The notes beneath the pieces are model-generated. The model ran no database searches. It worked only from the letters and a program-made list of their open reading frames with translations, and had not been told where the DNA came from. A program made the position numbers and the translations under genes. 64,000 nt of DNA. Source: Pseudideonella sakaiensis. Its GTDB lineage: Bacteria > Pseudomonadota > Gammaproteobacteria > Burkholderiales > Burkholderiaceae_C. Shown piece after piece: positions 46,585 to 54,816 of this stretch (within the stretch, counting starts at the first letter, position 1; every line of letters begins with the position of its first letter). The stretch covers positions 1-64,000 of the forward strand of contig NZ_BBYR01000041.1 of the NCBI RefSeq assembly GCF_001293525.1, read 5' to 3'.

Positions 46585-47827
46585 GCGCCCGGCCGTGGCA
46601 TCCCCGGGGGCGTCCGCCGACCGGGAGGCCCCGCCGCCGGTCGCGTCCGCCGACCCGGCGGCTGCCGCCGAGCCCTTGCCGGCCGATCCGTCGGCGCCCG
46701 CGGCGCCCGTCGAGCCGATCGCCGCGCTGCCGCCGCCGCTCGACGACTCGGTGCTGGTCGAGGTGCGTCGCAACCTCGGGCTGATCACGCTGAACCGCGC
46801 CGGCGCACTGAATGCGCTGTCGCTGGGCATGGTGCGCCGCATCACCCAGGCGCTGCTGGCCTGGCGTGGCGACGCCGCGATCGCCGCGGTGCTGATCCGC
46901 GGAGCCGGCCGGCCGGGCAAGGCCCCGGCCTTCTGCGCCGGCGGCGACATCCGCTTCTTCCACCAGGCGGCACTCGCCGGCGACCCGCGGCTGGAGGACT
47001 TCTTCACCGAGGAGTACCAGCTCAACCACCTCGTCCACAACTACCCGAAGCCCTACCTCGCGCTGATGGACGGCGTGGTGATGGGCGGCGGCATGGGCAT
47101 CAGCCAGGGCGGGCGGCACCGGGTCGTGACCGAGCACACGCGGATGGCGATGCCGGAGACGCACATCGGCCTCTTCCCCGACGTGGGCGGCGGCTACTTC
47201 CTGTCGCGCTGCCCGGGCGCCGTCGGCGAGTACCTCGCGCTGACCGGCCAGGTGATCGGCGCCGGCGACGCGATCGGCTGGGGCCTGGCCGACTGCTTCG
47301 TGCCGTCGGCCGAACTGGGCGCGCTGGTCGAGGCCCTCGGGGACCAGCCGATGAGCAACGCGGCCCAGGTGGCGGCGACGCTGGCCGCGCGCAGCCAGCC
47401 GGCGCCGCCGCCGCGGCTGTCGATCCACCGCGCGGACATCGACCGCCACTTCTTCCAGCCCGACGTCCCGGGCATCGCGCGCTCGCTCGCCGCCGACAAG
47501 GGCGACTGGGCCGCCGCCACGCTGGCCACGCTGCGCCAGCGCTCGCCGCTGATGCTGGCGGTGACGCTGGAGCAGGTGCGCCGCGCCCGCAGCCTGGGCC
47601 TGGCCGATGACCTGCGCATGGAACGCGACCTGGTGCGCCATGCCTTCCACCTGCGCGGCGTGACGGCCAGCGACACCGTCGAGGGCATCCGCGCGCTCGC
47701 CGTCGACAAGGACCACCAGCCGCGCTGGGGCGATGCCTCGCTGGAGGCCGTCGATCCGGCCGAGGTCGCGGCCTTCTTCGAGAGCCCCTGGCCGGCCACG
47801 GCCCACCCGCTGCGGCACCTGGCCTGA
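46514..47827 (+). CDS. Enoyl-CoA hydratase/isomerase family (HIBCH-like hydrolase)
   Basis: A 437-residue crotonase-fold protein. After a ~70-residue Pro/Ala-rich disordered N-terminus, the domain matches 3-hydroxyisobutyryl-CoA hydrolases: [11 protein letters not shown] and [10 protein letters not shown] (oxyanion holes) and [20 protein letters not shown], which carries the catalytic Glu and is characteristic of HIBCH rather than plain enoyl-CoA hydratases. HIBCH acts in valine breakdown. ATG at 46514 is preferred; GTG at 46484 is possible. It overlaps the DMT transporter gene by 71 bases. Confidence 0.88.
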   Translation: MNDETLPLPPAPSPAPPADTPPAERPAVASPGASADREAPPPVASADPAAAAEPLPADPSAPAAPVEPIAALPPPLDDSVLVEVRRNLGLITLNRAGALNALSLGMVRRITQALLAWRGDAAIAAVLIRGAGRPGKAPAFCAGGDIRFFHQAALAGDPRLEDFFTEEYQLNHLVHNYPKPYLALMDGVVMGGGMGISQGGRHRVVTEHTRMAMPETHIGLFPDVGGGYFLSRCPGAVGEYLALTGQVIGAGDAIGWGLADCFVPSAELGALVEALGDQPMSNAAQVAATLAARSQPAPPPRLSIHRADIDRHFFQPDVPGIARSLAADKGDWAAATLATLRQRSPLMLAVTLEQVRRARSLGLADDLRMERDLVRHAFHLRGVTASDTVEGIRALAVDKDHQPRWGDASLEAVDPAEVAAFFESPWPATAHPLRHLA

Positions 47828-47978
47828 GGCCCCGTCGCGCACGCGGCCGCGTGCGCGCCTGCCGATGCAGCCCGGTACCGTCCAGGCGCGCGGCGTGCTT
47901 GCTGCGAGAATCCGGTCGACGCGCCGCCGCCGCGGCCATCTTTTTCCGCTGTCGTCCGAACCTGCCCCGAGCCTGCCC

Positions 47979-48944
47979 ATGCCTTCCGCCGAGCTGCCCC
48001 GCAAGATCTTCGTCACCGGCCACCGCGGCATGGTCGGCTCCGCGCTGGTGCGCCGGCTCGAACGCCTGCGCGACGAGCAGGTGGCGCGCGGCGAGGCCCC
48101 GCTGGAGATCCTGACGCGCACCCGCGCCGAGCTCGACCTGCTGGACCAGCGCGCCGTGCATGCCTTCCTCGACGAGGCCCGGCCGGACTACGTCTTCATC
48201 GCGGCCGCGAAGGTCGGTGGCATCCACGCGAACAACGTCTACCGCGCCGAATTTCTCTACCAGAACCTGGTGCTCGAGGCCAACCTGATCCACGGCGCCC
48301 ACCTGGCCGGCGTGCAGCGGCTGATGTTCCTCGGCTCCAGCTGCATCTACCCGAAGCTGGCACCGCAGCCGCTGAAGGAGGACTGCCTGCTCACCGGCCC
48401 GCTGGAGCCGACCAACGAACCCTACGCGATCGCCAAGATCGCCGGCATCAAGCTCTGCGAGGCCTACAACCACCAGTACGGCCGCCAGTACATCAGCGTG
48501 ATGCCGACCAACCTCTACGGCCCGAACGACAACTACGACCTGAACACCAGCCACGTGCTGCCGGCGCTGATCCGCAAGGTCCATGAGGCGAAGCAGCGCG
48601 GCGACGCCGAGCTGGTCGTCTGGGGCAGCGGCACGCCGCGGCGCGAGTTCCTCTACGTCGACGACCTGGCGGACGCCTGCATCCACCTGATGCGCCTGGG
48701 CTACGACGGCCCGCTGGTGAACATCGGCAGCGGCACCGACGTCACCATCCGCGAGCTGGCCGAGACGGTGATGGCGGTGGTCGGCTTCGAGGGCCGCATC
48801 GTCTACGACAGCAGCAAGCCCGACGGCACGCCGCGCAAGCTGATGGACGTCGAGCGGCTGGCCGGCCTGGGCTGGCGCGCGAGCACGCCGCTGGCCGAAG
48901 GCATCCGCCTCGCCTACGAGGCGAGCCCGCTGCGGGCACGCTGA
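47979..48944 (+). CDS. fcl: GDP-L-fucose synthase
   Basis: A 321-residue extended SDR that epimerises and reduces GDP-4-keto-6-deoxymannose to GDP-L-fucose for surface polysaccharides. The N-terminal [16 protein letters not shown] is the family cofactor motif. [15 protein letters not shown], the [11 protein letters not shown] block with catalytic Tyr-x3-Lys, and [10 protein letters not shown] are diagnostic. The partner GDP-mannose 4,6-dehydratase gene is absent from the window. A polysaccharide-priming transferase follows 266 bases downstream. Confidence 0.95.
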   Translation: MPSAELPRKIFVTGHRGMVGSALVRRLERLRDEQVARGEAPLEILTRTRAELDLLDQRAVHAFLDEARPDYVFIAAAKVGGIHANNVYRAEFLYQNLVLEANLIHGAHLAGVQRLMFLGSSCIYPKLAPQPLKEDCLLTGPLEPTNEPYAIAKIAGIKLCEAYNHQYGRQYISVMPTNLYGPNDNYDLNTSHVLPALIRKVHEAKQRGDAELVVWGSGTPRREFLYVDDLADACIHLMRLGYDGPLVNIGSGTDVTIRELAETVMAVVGFEGRIVYDSSKPDGTPRKLMDVERLAGLGWRASTPLAEGIRLAYEASPLRAR

Positions 48945-49210
48945 GGTCACGGCTGCGGCGCAGCGGTGGTTCACCGCGCCGCCGTTGCCTTGGCACGGGT
49001 GGAACGGCGCTTGCCTCGGCGCCGGCCGCCGTTTTCGTGCCGGCGTGTGGCATTTTTCACGCGGCGGGCTGCGCGCGGTCGGCGCCCGCGCCGGGTGTCG
49101 CGTTCACGCTTTGTGACAATTCAGCCGGGCGCCGGGGCTGGGGTTGATCCGGCATTCAAGTCGGCGCGCCGGCGTCCGATAAGGTCGTCCAAGGGGCGGC
49201 GGGAGCACAG

Positions 49211-50566
49211 ATGGCCACAGGCAAGCTGAGGGAGGGCAACTCGCTGCTGAGCGCGGGCATCGTCGCGCTCGACGCCGCCTGTGTCTGGCTGGCCGGCCTG
49301 CTGCTGCATCGCCATGCACAGGGCAGCTGGGAGCTGGGCTCCGAGGTTGCCAGCACGCTGATGGCCGCGTCCGTGCTGATGGTGATGGCCTCGACCGCCG
49401 TCTACCGCTCCTTCCGCGGCGGCGCCATCTTCGCGATGCTCGGGCGGGTGTCGCTCGCGTGGAGCCTGGTCTGGTTCGCGCTGGTGTTCTGGCTGCTGCT
49501 GATCGGCGTGGCGGTCGACACCTCCCGCACCCTGCTCGCGCTGTGGGGCGCCGGCACGCTGGCACTGCTGCTGGTGGCGCGGGTGCTGTGCGTGATCTTC
49601 CTGCGCTGGCTGCGTTCTCGCGGCTACAGCGAGCGGCGCGTGCTGCTCGTCGGCGACGGGCCGCTGACGGCCGAGCTGCGCCGCCGCATCGGGCACGCCA
49701 CCTGGACCGGCTACCGCATCGAGCACACCCTCCACGTCGACCAGCTCGAGCGGCTGCGCGCGCTGTCCGACCGCGGCGGCTTCCACGAGGTCTGGCTCAA
49801 CCTGGGCATCGAGAAGATGCACCGCATGCCCGAGGTGCTCGCGGCGCTGCACCAGTCGACCGCGGACATCCGCATGGTGCCGGACGTCTTCACCTACCGC
49901 ATGGCCAACCACGGCACCTCGTCGATCGCCGGCGTGCCGATGGTGGACATCTCCGCCAGCCCGATCGCGGGCGTCAATGCGCTGGTCAAGCGGGTCGAGG
50001 ACTACCTGCTCGCCAGCGTCATCCTGGTGCTGATCAGCCCGGTGCTGCTGCTCATCGCGCTCGCCGTCAAGCTGACCTCGCCCGGCCCGGTCATCTACAA
50101 GCAGCGCCGCCACGGCTGGAACGGCGAGACCATCGTGGTCTACAAGTTCCGTTCGATGAAGATCCACCAGGAGGCGGCCGGCCGCGTCACGCAGGCCACC
50201 CGCAACGATCCGCGCCTGACCTCGATCGGCGGCTTCCTGCGCCGCACCAGCCTCGACGAGCTGCCGCAGTTCATCAACGTGCTGCAGGGCCGCATGAGCA
50301 TCGTCGGCCCGCGCCCGCACGCGCTCGAGCACAACGACCACTACAAGCAGCTGATCCCGCACTACATGCTGCGCCACAAGATGAAGCCGGGCATCACCGG
50401 CTGGGCGCAGATCAACGGCTACCGCGGCGAGACCGAGACCGTCGACAAGATGAAGGCTCGCGTCGAGCACGACCTGCACTACCTCGAGCGCTGGTCGCTG
50501 TGGCTGGACCTGCGCATCGTGCTGATGACCGTGGTCAAGGGCTTCGGCGGGCGGCACGTGTACTGA
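49211..50566 (+). CDS. Polyprenyl-phosphate sugar phosphotransferase (WcaJ type)
   Basis: A 451-residue membrane enzyme that starts exopolysaccharide repeat synthesis by moving a sugar 1-phosphate to undecaprenyl phosphate. Four N-terminal helices (to ~130) are followed by a nucleotide-binding-like region ([18 protein letters not shown]). A further membrane segment ([19 protein letters not shown]) introduces the catalytic bacterial sugar transferase domain ([25 protein letters not shown]). GGGAG precedes the ATG. It is followed by a hairpin and tRNA-Ser, so no further polysaccharide genes lie on that side. Confidence 0.94.
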   Translation: MATGKLREGNSLLSAGIVALDAACVWLAGLLLHRHAQGSWELGSEVASTLMAASVLMVMASTAVYRSFRGGAIFAMLGRVSLAWSLVWFALVFWLLLIGVAVDTSRTLLALWGAGTLALLLVARVLCVIFLRWLRSRGYSERRVLLVGDGPLTAELRRRIGHATWTGYRIEHTLHVDQLERLRALSDRGGFHEVWLNLGIEKMHRMPEVLAALHQSTADIRMVPDVFTYRMANHGTSSIAGVPMVDISASPIAGVNALVKRVEDYLLASVILVLISPVLLLIALAVKLTSPGPVIYKQRRHGWNGETIVVYKFRSMKIHQEAAGRVTQATRNDPRLTSIGGFLRRTSLDELPQFINVLQGRMSIVGPRPHALEHNDHYKQLIPHYMLRHKMKPGITGWAQINGYRGETETVDKMKARVEHDLHYLERWSLWLDLRIVLMTVVKGFGGRHVY

Positions 50567-50637
50567 CGGCCGGCCCACGGGGCCTGCGTCGTCGGCGACA
50601 GGCAGCGTCCCTGAGCGTCGGCGGGTGGCGCAGACGG

Positions 50638-50658
50638 CTCGCCCCTCGCGGGGGCGAG
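50638..50658. terminator. Hairpin between sugar transferase gene and tRNA-Ser
   Basis: CTCGCCCC, loop TCGCG, GGGGCGAG is a perfect 8-bp inverted repeat between two convergent transcription units. Neither strand has a T run after it, so intrinsic termination is only a possibility; it could instead protect RNA ends. Confidence 0.4.
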
Positions 50659-50710
50659 TGAGAACTCGGGGCGGCCCGGCGTTCTCTCGAGACCGTCAGC
50701 GAGGCGCAAC

Positions 50711-50801
50711 TGGCGGAGAGAGCGGGATTCGAACCCGCGGAGGGCTGTTAACCCTCACACGCTTTCCAGGCGTGCGACTTAAACCACTCATCCATCTCTC
50801 C
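50711..50801 (-). tRNA. tRNA-Ser (anticodon GGA)
   Basis: A 91-base class II tRNA with encoded CCA. The acceptor stem is GGAGAGA/TCTCTCC with discriminator G. The anticodon arm is CACGC-CTGGAAA-GCGTG, giving anticodon GGA. A long variable arm (GAGGG...CCCTC) marks it as serine, and the T arm carries TTCGAAT. It decodes UCC and UCU. Confidence 0.97.
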
Positions 50802-50892
50802 GGAGCCGCGGATTCTAGCCCGAGGTCGCGGGCGTGCCCGCGAGCGCGGCGCCGAGCGGTGGACGGGCGGCGGGACGCGCCCCCGGGCGCCC

Positions 50893-51819
50893 TCAGGCGC
50901 CCGCCGCCGGCCCCGGCGGCCGGGCATTCATCAGCGTCATCGCGGTGCCGATCAGCGCCGAGACCTCGCTCATGTTGCCGGGCACGATCATGGTGTTGTT
51001 CTTCTGGGCCAGCTGGGCGTAGGCCTCGACGGCCTTCTCGGCGACCTTGAGCTGGACGGCGTCCTCGCCGCCGGGTTCGCGGATCGCGGCGGCGATCTGG
51101 CGGATGGCGCCGGCGGTGGCTTCGGCCACGGAGGTGATGGCGGCGGCTTCGCCGAGGGCCTTGTTGATCTCGGCCTGCTTCTCGCCCTCGGAGCGGGCGA
51201 TGAAGGCCTCGCGCTCGCCGGTGGCGAGGTTGATCTGTTCCTGGCGCCGGCCTTCGGAGGCGGCGATCAGCGCGCGCTTCTCGCGCTCGGCGGTGATCTG
51301 GGCCTGCATGCTGCGCAGGATCTCGGCCGGCGGGGTCAGGTCCTTGATCTCGTAGCGCAGCACCTTGACGCCCCAGTTCGTCGCGGCCTCGTCGAGCGCG
51401 CTGACGACCTGGGCGTTGATCGCGTCGCGCTCCTCGAAGGTCTTGTCCAGCTCCATCTTGCCGATCACGCTGCGCAGCGTGGTCTGGGACAGCTGGGTGA
51501 TCGCGACGATGTAGTCGGAGGAGCCGTAGCTGGCGCGCTTCGGGTCGGTGACCTGGAAGTAGAGGATGCCGTCGACCTGGAGCTGGGTGTTGTCCTTGGT
51601 GATGCAGACCTGGCTGGGCACGTCCAGCGGCACCTCCTTCAGCGAGTGCTTGTACGCGATGCGGTCGACGAAGGGCAGCACCAGCTTCAGGCCGGGCTCG
51701 AGCGTCGCGTGGTAGCGGCCGAGCCGCTCGACCACCCAGGCGTGCTGCTGCGGCACGATGCGGAAGGTGCGGGCGATGAAGATGACGACGACGACGGCGA
51801 GGATGGCGGCGATTTCCAT
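50893..51819 (-). CDS. qmcA: SPFH/band 7 membrane protease-associated protein QmcA
   Basis: A 308-residue inner-membrane protein of the SPFH (stomatin/prohibitin/flotillin) superfamily. One N-terminal membrane helix (AAILAVVVVIFIARTF) is followed by the band 7 domain (~20-180; VPQQHAWVVERLGRYHATLEPGLKLVLPF) and a long Glu/Ala coiled coil. Members form large oligomers and pair with NfeD-type proteins. The nfeD gene lies 102 bases upstream on the same strand. ATG at 51819 is preceded by an AGGAGACC stretch. Confidence 0.94.
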   Translation of the reverse strand: MEIAAILAVVVVIFIARTFRIVPQQHAWVVERLGRYHATLEPGLKLVLPFVDRIAYKHSLKEVPLDVPSQVCITKDNTQLQVDGILYFQVTDPKRASYGSSDYIVAITQLSQTTLRSVIGKMELDKTFEERDAINAQVVSALDEAATNWGVKVLRYEIKDLTPPAEILRSMQAQITAEREKRALIAASEGRRQEQINLATGEREAFIARSEGEKQAEINKALGEAAAITSVAEATAGAIRQIAAAIREPGGEDAVQLKVAEKAVEAYAQLAQKNNTMIVPGNMSEVSALIGTAMTLMNARPPGPAAGA

Positions 51820-51921
51820 GGAACCTGGTCTCCTGGTGGGAAGGAACGGTGGGCCCGCTGCCGCGGGGAGGGGAGGGCCGTCGCGGCGGCCGGCGGTGGC
51901 CCCGCCGACGCGCGCGTGACC

Positions 51922-52353
51922 TCAGGGGGCCGGCGCGAGCACCAGCCAGTTGCCCTCGACCGCGCGGACGCGGTGCGGGCCGGGCCGCGCCTCGAGGCCG
52001 GGGGCGAGCCGGGCCGTCCAGGTGCTGCCGCGGTAGGCCACGCGGGCGGTGCCGTCGGCGCCCCAGGCCGCCACGTGCACGGCCTCGCCGACGTCGAGGT
52101 TGACGTCCTGGTTCTCGCTGATCGGCGGCGCGCGGCGGGCCGGCCGGCGCAGGTGCCAGGCCACGGTGGTCGCCGCGCCGACGAGCGCCGCGGCGCTGAT
52201 CTGCGCGGCCAGCCCGGCGCCGAGGTGCGCGGCCAGCGCCCCGGCGACCAAGCCGATCGCCACCATCAGCAGGTAGAAGGTGCCGCTGGCGAGTTCGGCC
52301 GCCACCAGCACGCCGGCAGCGACCCACCACAGGGTGGCCGGATTCCAGTCCAT
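51922..52353 (-). CDS. NfeD family membrane protein
   Basis: A 143-residue short NfeD protein: three or four membrane helices (~7-75; LWWVAAGVLVAAELASGTFYLLM) and a C-terminal OB-fold domain (~90-143; DVGEAVHVAAWGADGTARVAYRGSTWTA). Short NfeD proteins partner with SPFH proteins, and qmcA follows directly. ATG at 52353 has an excellent AGGAGG site; the frame open to 52446 upstream lacks support. It is divergent from the amino-acid decarboxylase across the 15-bp inverted repeat. Confidence 0.92.
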   Translation of the reverse strand: MDWNPATLWWVAAGVLVAAELASGTFYLLMVAIGLVAGALAAHLGAGLAAQISAAALVGAATTVAWHLRRPARRAPPISENQDVNLDVGEAVHVAAWGADGTARVAYRGSTWTARLAPGLEARPGPHRVRAVEGNWLVLAPAP

Positions 52354-52396
52354 CGGGCGCCTCCTCGCGTCGTCGTTCGGGATGTCGATCGGTTCG

Positions 52397-52469
52397 TGCG
52401 CGCAGTGTAGGACGCGAACCCGGTGGCCACCGCGTTCCAGGGTCACGGCCCGCCCCTACACTGCGCGCA
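52397..52469. promoter_or_regulatory. Perfect 15-bp inverted repeat in divergent promoter region
   Basis: TGCGCGCAGTGTAGG (52397-52411) and its exact reverse complement CCTACACTGCGCGCA (52455-52469) are 43 bases apart between nfeD and the decarboxylase gene. Each arm contains TACACT, reading outward, a plausible -10 hexamer for the gene on its side. A second palindrome, GGTGGCCACC, lies between them at 52422-52431. The arms therefore look like mirrored promoter cores or operators; clear -35 boxes are not present. Confidence 0.6.
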
Positions 52470-52515
52470 TCGTCGAACCCGGGCCGCCGCCGCGCGGCCC
52501 CCAGCCGCCCACACC

Positions 52516-54783
52516 ATGCTGCGTTTCCGCTTCCCGATCGTCATCGTCGACGAAGACTTCCGCTCCGAGAACACCTCCGGCCTGGGCATCCGCGCGCTCG
52601 CCCAGGCGATCGAGAAGGAGGGCTTCGAGGTGGTGGGTGCCACCAGCTACGGCGACCTGTCGTCGTTCGCGCAGCAGCAGAGCCGGGCCTCGGCCTTCAT
52701 CCTGTCGATCGACGACGAGGAGTTCAAGGGCGGCCCGGAGCTCGATCCGGCGGTGTTGAGCCTGCGCAAGTTCATCGAGGAAATCCGCTTCAAGAATGCG
52801 GACATCCCGATCTACGTCTATGGCGAGACGCGCACCAGCCAGCACCTGCCGAACGACGTGCTGCGCGAGCTGCACGGCTTCATCCACATGTTCGAGGACA
52901 CGCCGGAGTTCGTCGCGCGCCACATCATCCGCGAGGCGCGCAGCTACCTCGACGGCCTGGCGCCGCCGTTCTTCAAGGCGCTGATGGACTATGCGCAGGA
53001 CGGTTCCTACTCCTGGCACTGCCCCGGCCACTCCGGCGGCGTGGCCTTCCTGAAGAGCCCGGTGGGCCAGATGTTCCACCAGTTCTTCGGCGAAAACATG
53101 CTGCGCGCGGACGTCTGCAACGCGGTGGAGGAACTCGGCCAGCTGCTGGACCACACCGGCCCGGTGGCGCAGAGCGAGCGCAACGCGGCGCGCATCTTCA
53201 ACGCCGACCACTGCTTCTTCGTCACCAACGGCACCAGCACCTCGAACAAGATGGTCTGGCACCACACGGTGGCGCCGGGCGACGTGGTGGTGGTGGACCG
53301 CAACTGCCACAAGTCCATCCTGCACTCGATCATCATGACGGGCGCGGTGCCGGTCTTCCTGCCGCCGACGCGCAACCACTACGGCATCATCGGCCCGATC
53401 CCGCAGTCGGCCTTCACGCCCGAGGCGATCCGGCGCAAGATCGCCGCCAACCCGCTGCTCAAGGGCGTCGACCCGAAGCAGGTCAAGCCGCGCATCCTGA
53501 CGCTGACCCAGAGCACCTACGACGGCGTGCTCTACAACACCGAGACGATCAAGCACGCGCTGGACGGCTACGTCGACACGCTGCACTTCGACGAGGCCTG
53601 GCTGCCGCACGCCGCCTTCCACACCTTCTACGGCACCTACCACGCGATGGGCAAGAACCGCCCGCGCCCGCAGGACCAGCTGGTGTTCGCCACCCAGTCG
53701 ACGCACAAGCTGCTGGCCGGCATCAGCCAGGCCTCGCAGGTGCTGGTGCAGGACTCGCGCTCGCGCAAGCTGGACCGCCACCTCTTCAACGAGGCCTACC
53801 TGATGCACACCTCGACCAGCCCGCAGTACGCGATCATCGCGAGCTGCGACGTGGCCGCGGCGATGATGGAGGCGCCGGGCGGCCCGGCGCTGGTGGAGGA
53901 GAGCATCGCCGAGGCGATGGACTTCCGCCGTGCGATGCGCAAGGTCGAGAAGGACTACGGCCGCAAGGACTGGTGGTTCAAGGTCTGGGGGCCGGACCGG
54001 ATCGCGCCGGAAGGCATCGGCAAGAGCGCCGACTGGGTGCTGAAGGCGGGCGACAAGTGGCACGGCTTCGGCGACCTGGCCGAGGGCTTCAACCTGCTGG
54101 ACCCGATCAAGAGCACGATCATCACGCCCGGGCTGGACGTCAGCGGCAAGTTCGCCCCGACCGGCATCCCGGCCTCGATCGTCACCAAGTTCCTCGCCGA
54201 GCACGGCGTGGTGGTGGAGAAGACCGGGCTCTACTCCTTCTTCATCATGTTCACCATCGGCATCACCAAGGGCCGCTGGAACACGCTGCTGACGGCGCTG
54301 CAGCAGTTCAAGGACGACCACGACCGCAACGTGCCGCTGTGGCGCATCCTGCCGGAGTTCGTCGCGAAATACCCGCGCTACGAGCGCGTGGGCCTGCGCG
54401 ACCTGAGCCAGTCCATTCACCAGATGTATGCCAAGGGCGATATCGCCCGGCTGACCACCGAGATGTACCTGTCCAACCTCGATCCGGCGATGAAGCCCAG
54501 CGATGCCTTCGCCCGCATCGCACACCGCCAGACGGAGCGCGTCGGCATCGACGAGCTGGAAGGGCGCATCACCACCTCGCTGCTCACGCCCTATCCGCCG
54601 GGCATCCCGCTGCTGATCCCGGGCGAGCGCTTCAACCGCAAGATCGTCGACTACCTGCGCTTCACGCGCGAGTTCAATGCCGCCTTCCCCGGCTTCGACA
54701 CCGACGTGCACGGCCTGGTGGCCGAGGACGACGACGAGGGCGGGCCGCGGCGCTACTCGGTCGATTGCGTGCGGGCGGACTGA
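52516..54783 (+). CDS. Orn/Lys/Arg decarboxylase (PLP, fold type I)
   Basis: A 755-residue decarboxylase of the large inducible acid-stress type. The N-terminal response-regulator-like wing domain (~1-130; FPIVIVDEDFRSENTSGLG) is present. The PLP core follows (WHCPGHSGG, FNADHCFFVTNGTSTSN, HFDEAWLPHAAFH) with the Schiff-base lysine K398 in QSTHKLLAGISQ, and then the C-terminal domain. The enzyme would consume a proton while making agmatine, cadaverine or putrescine. Substrate choice among Arg, Lys and Orn is not decided here. No amino-acid/amine antiporter gene is adjacent. ATG at 52516 begins MLRFRFPIVIVDED. Confidence 0.93.
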   Translation: MLRFRFPIVIVDEDFRSENTSGLGIRALAQAIEKEGFEVVGATSYGDLSSFAQQQSRASAFILSIDDEEFKGGPELDPAVLSLRKFIEEIRFKNADIPIYVYGETRTSQHLPNDVLRELHGFIHMFEDTPEFVARHIIREARSYLDGLAPPFFKALMDYAQDGSYSWHCPGHSGGVAFLKSPVGQMFHQFFGENMLRADVCNAVEELGQLLDHTGPVAQSERNAARIFNADHCFFVTNGTSTSNKMVWHHTVAPGDVVVVDRNCHKSILHSIIMTGAVPVFLPPTRNHYGIIGPIPQSAFTPEAIRRKIAANPLLKGVDPKQVKPRILTLTQSTYDGVLYNTETIKHALDGYVDTLHFDEAWLPHAAFHTFYGTYHAMGKNRPRPQDQLVFATQSTHKLLAGISQASQVLVQDSRSRKLDRHLFNEAYLMHTSTSPQYAIIASCDVAAAMMEAPGGPALVEESIAEAMDFRRAMRKVEKDYGRKDWWFKVWGPDRIAPEGIGKSADWVLKAGDKWHGFGDLAEGFNLLDPIKSTIITPGLDVSGKFAPTGIPASIVTKFLAEHGVVVEKTGLYSFFIMFTIGITKGRWNTLLTALQQFKDDHDRNVPLWRILPEFVAKYPRYERVGLRDLSQSIHQMYAKGDIARLTTEMYLSNLDPAMKPSDAFARIAHRQTERVGIDELEGRITTSLLTPYPPGIPLLIPGERFNRKIVDYLRFTREFNAAFPGFDTDVHGLVAEDDDEGGPRRYSVDCVRAD

Positions 54784-54816
54784 GGTCCGTCGCGGCAGGA
54801 GGCGGCGAGGCGAGCG

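Noticed and set aside
49048-49062. A sigma-54-like site (TGG-N9-CGC with GG-N10-GC spacing) upstream of the WcaJ-type gene
   Set aside because: The -24 half TGGCA is good, but the -12 half reads ACGC instead of TTGC, and no sigma-54 activator gene is nearby. Polysaccharide genes in related bacteria can be RpoN-dependent, but the match here is too weak to call.
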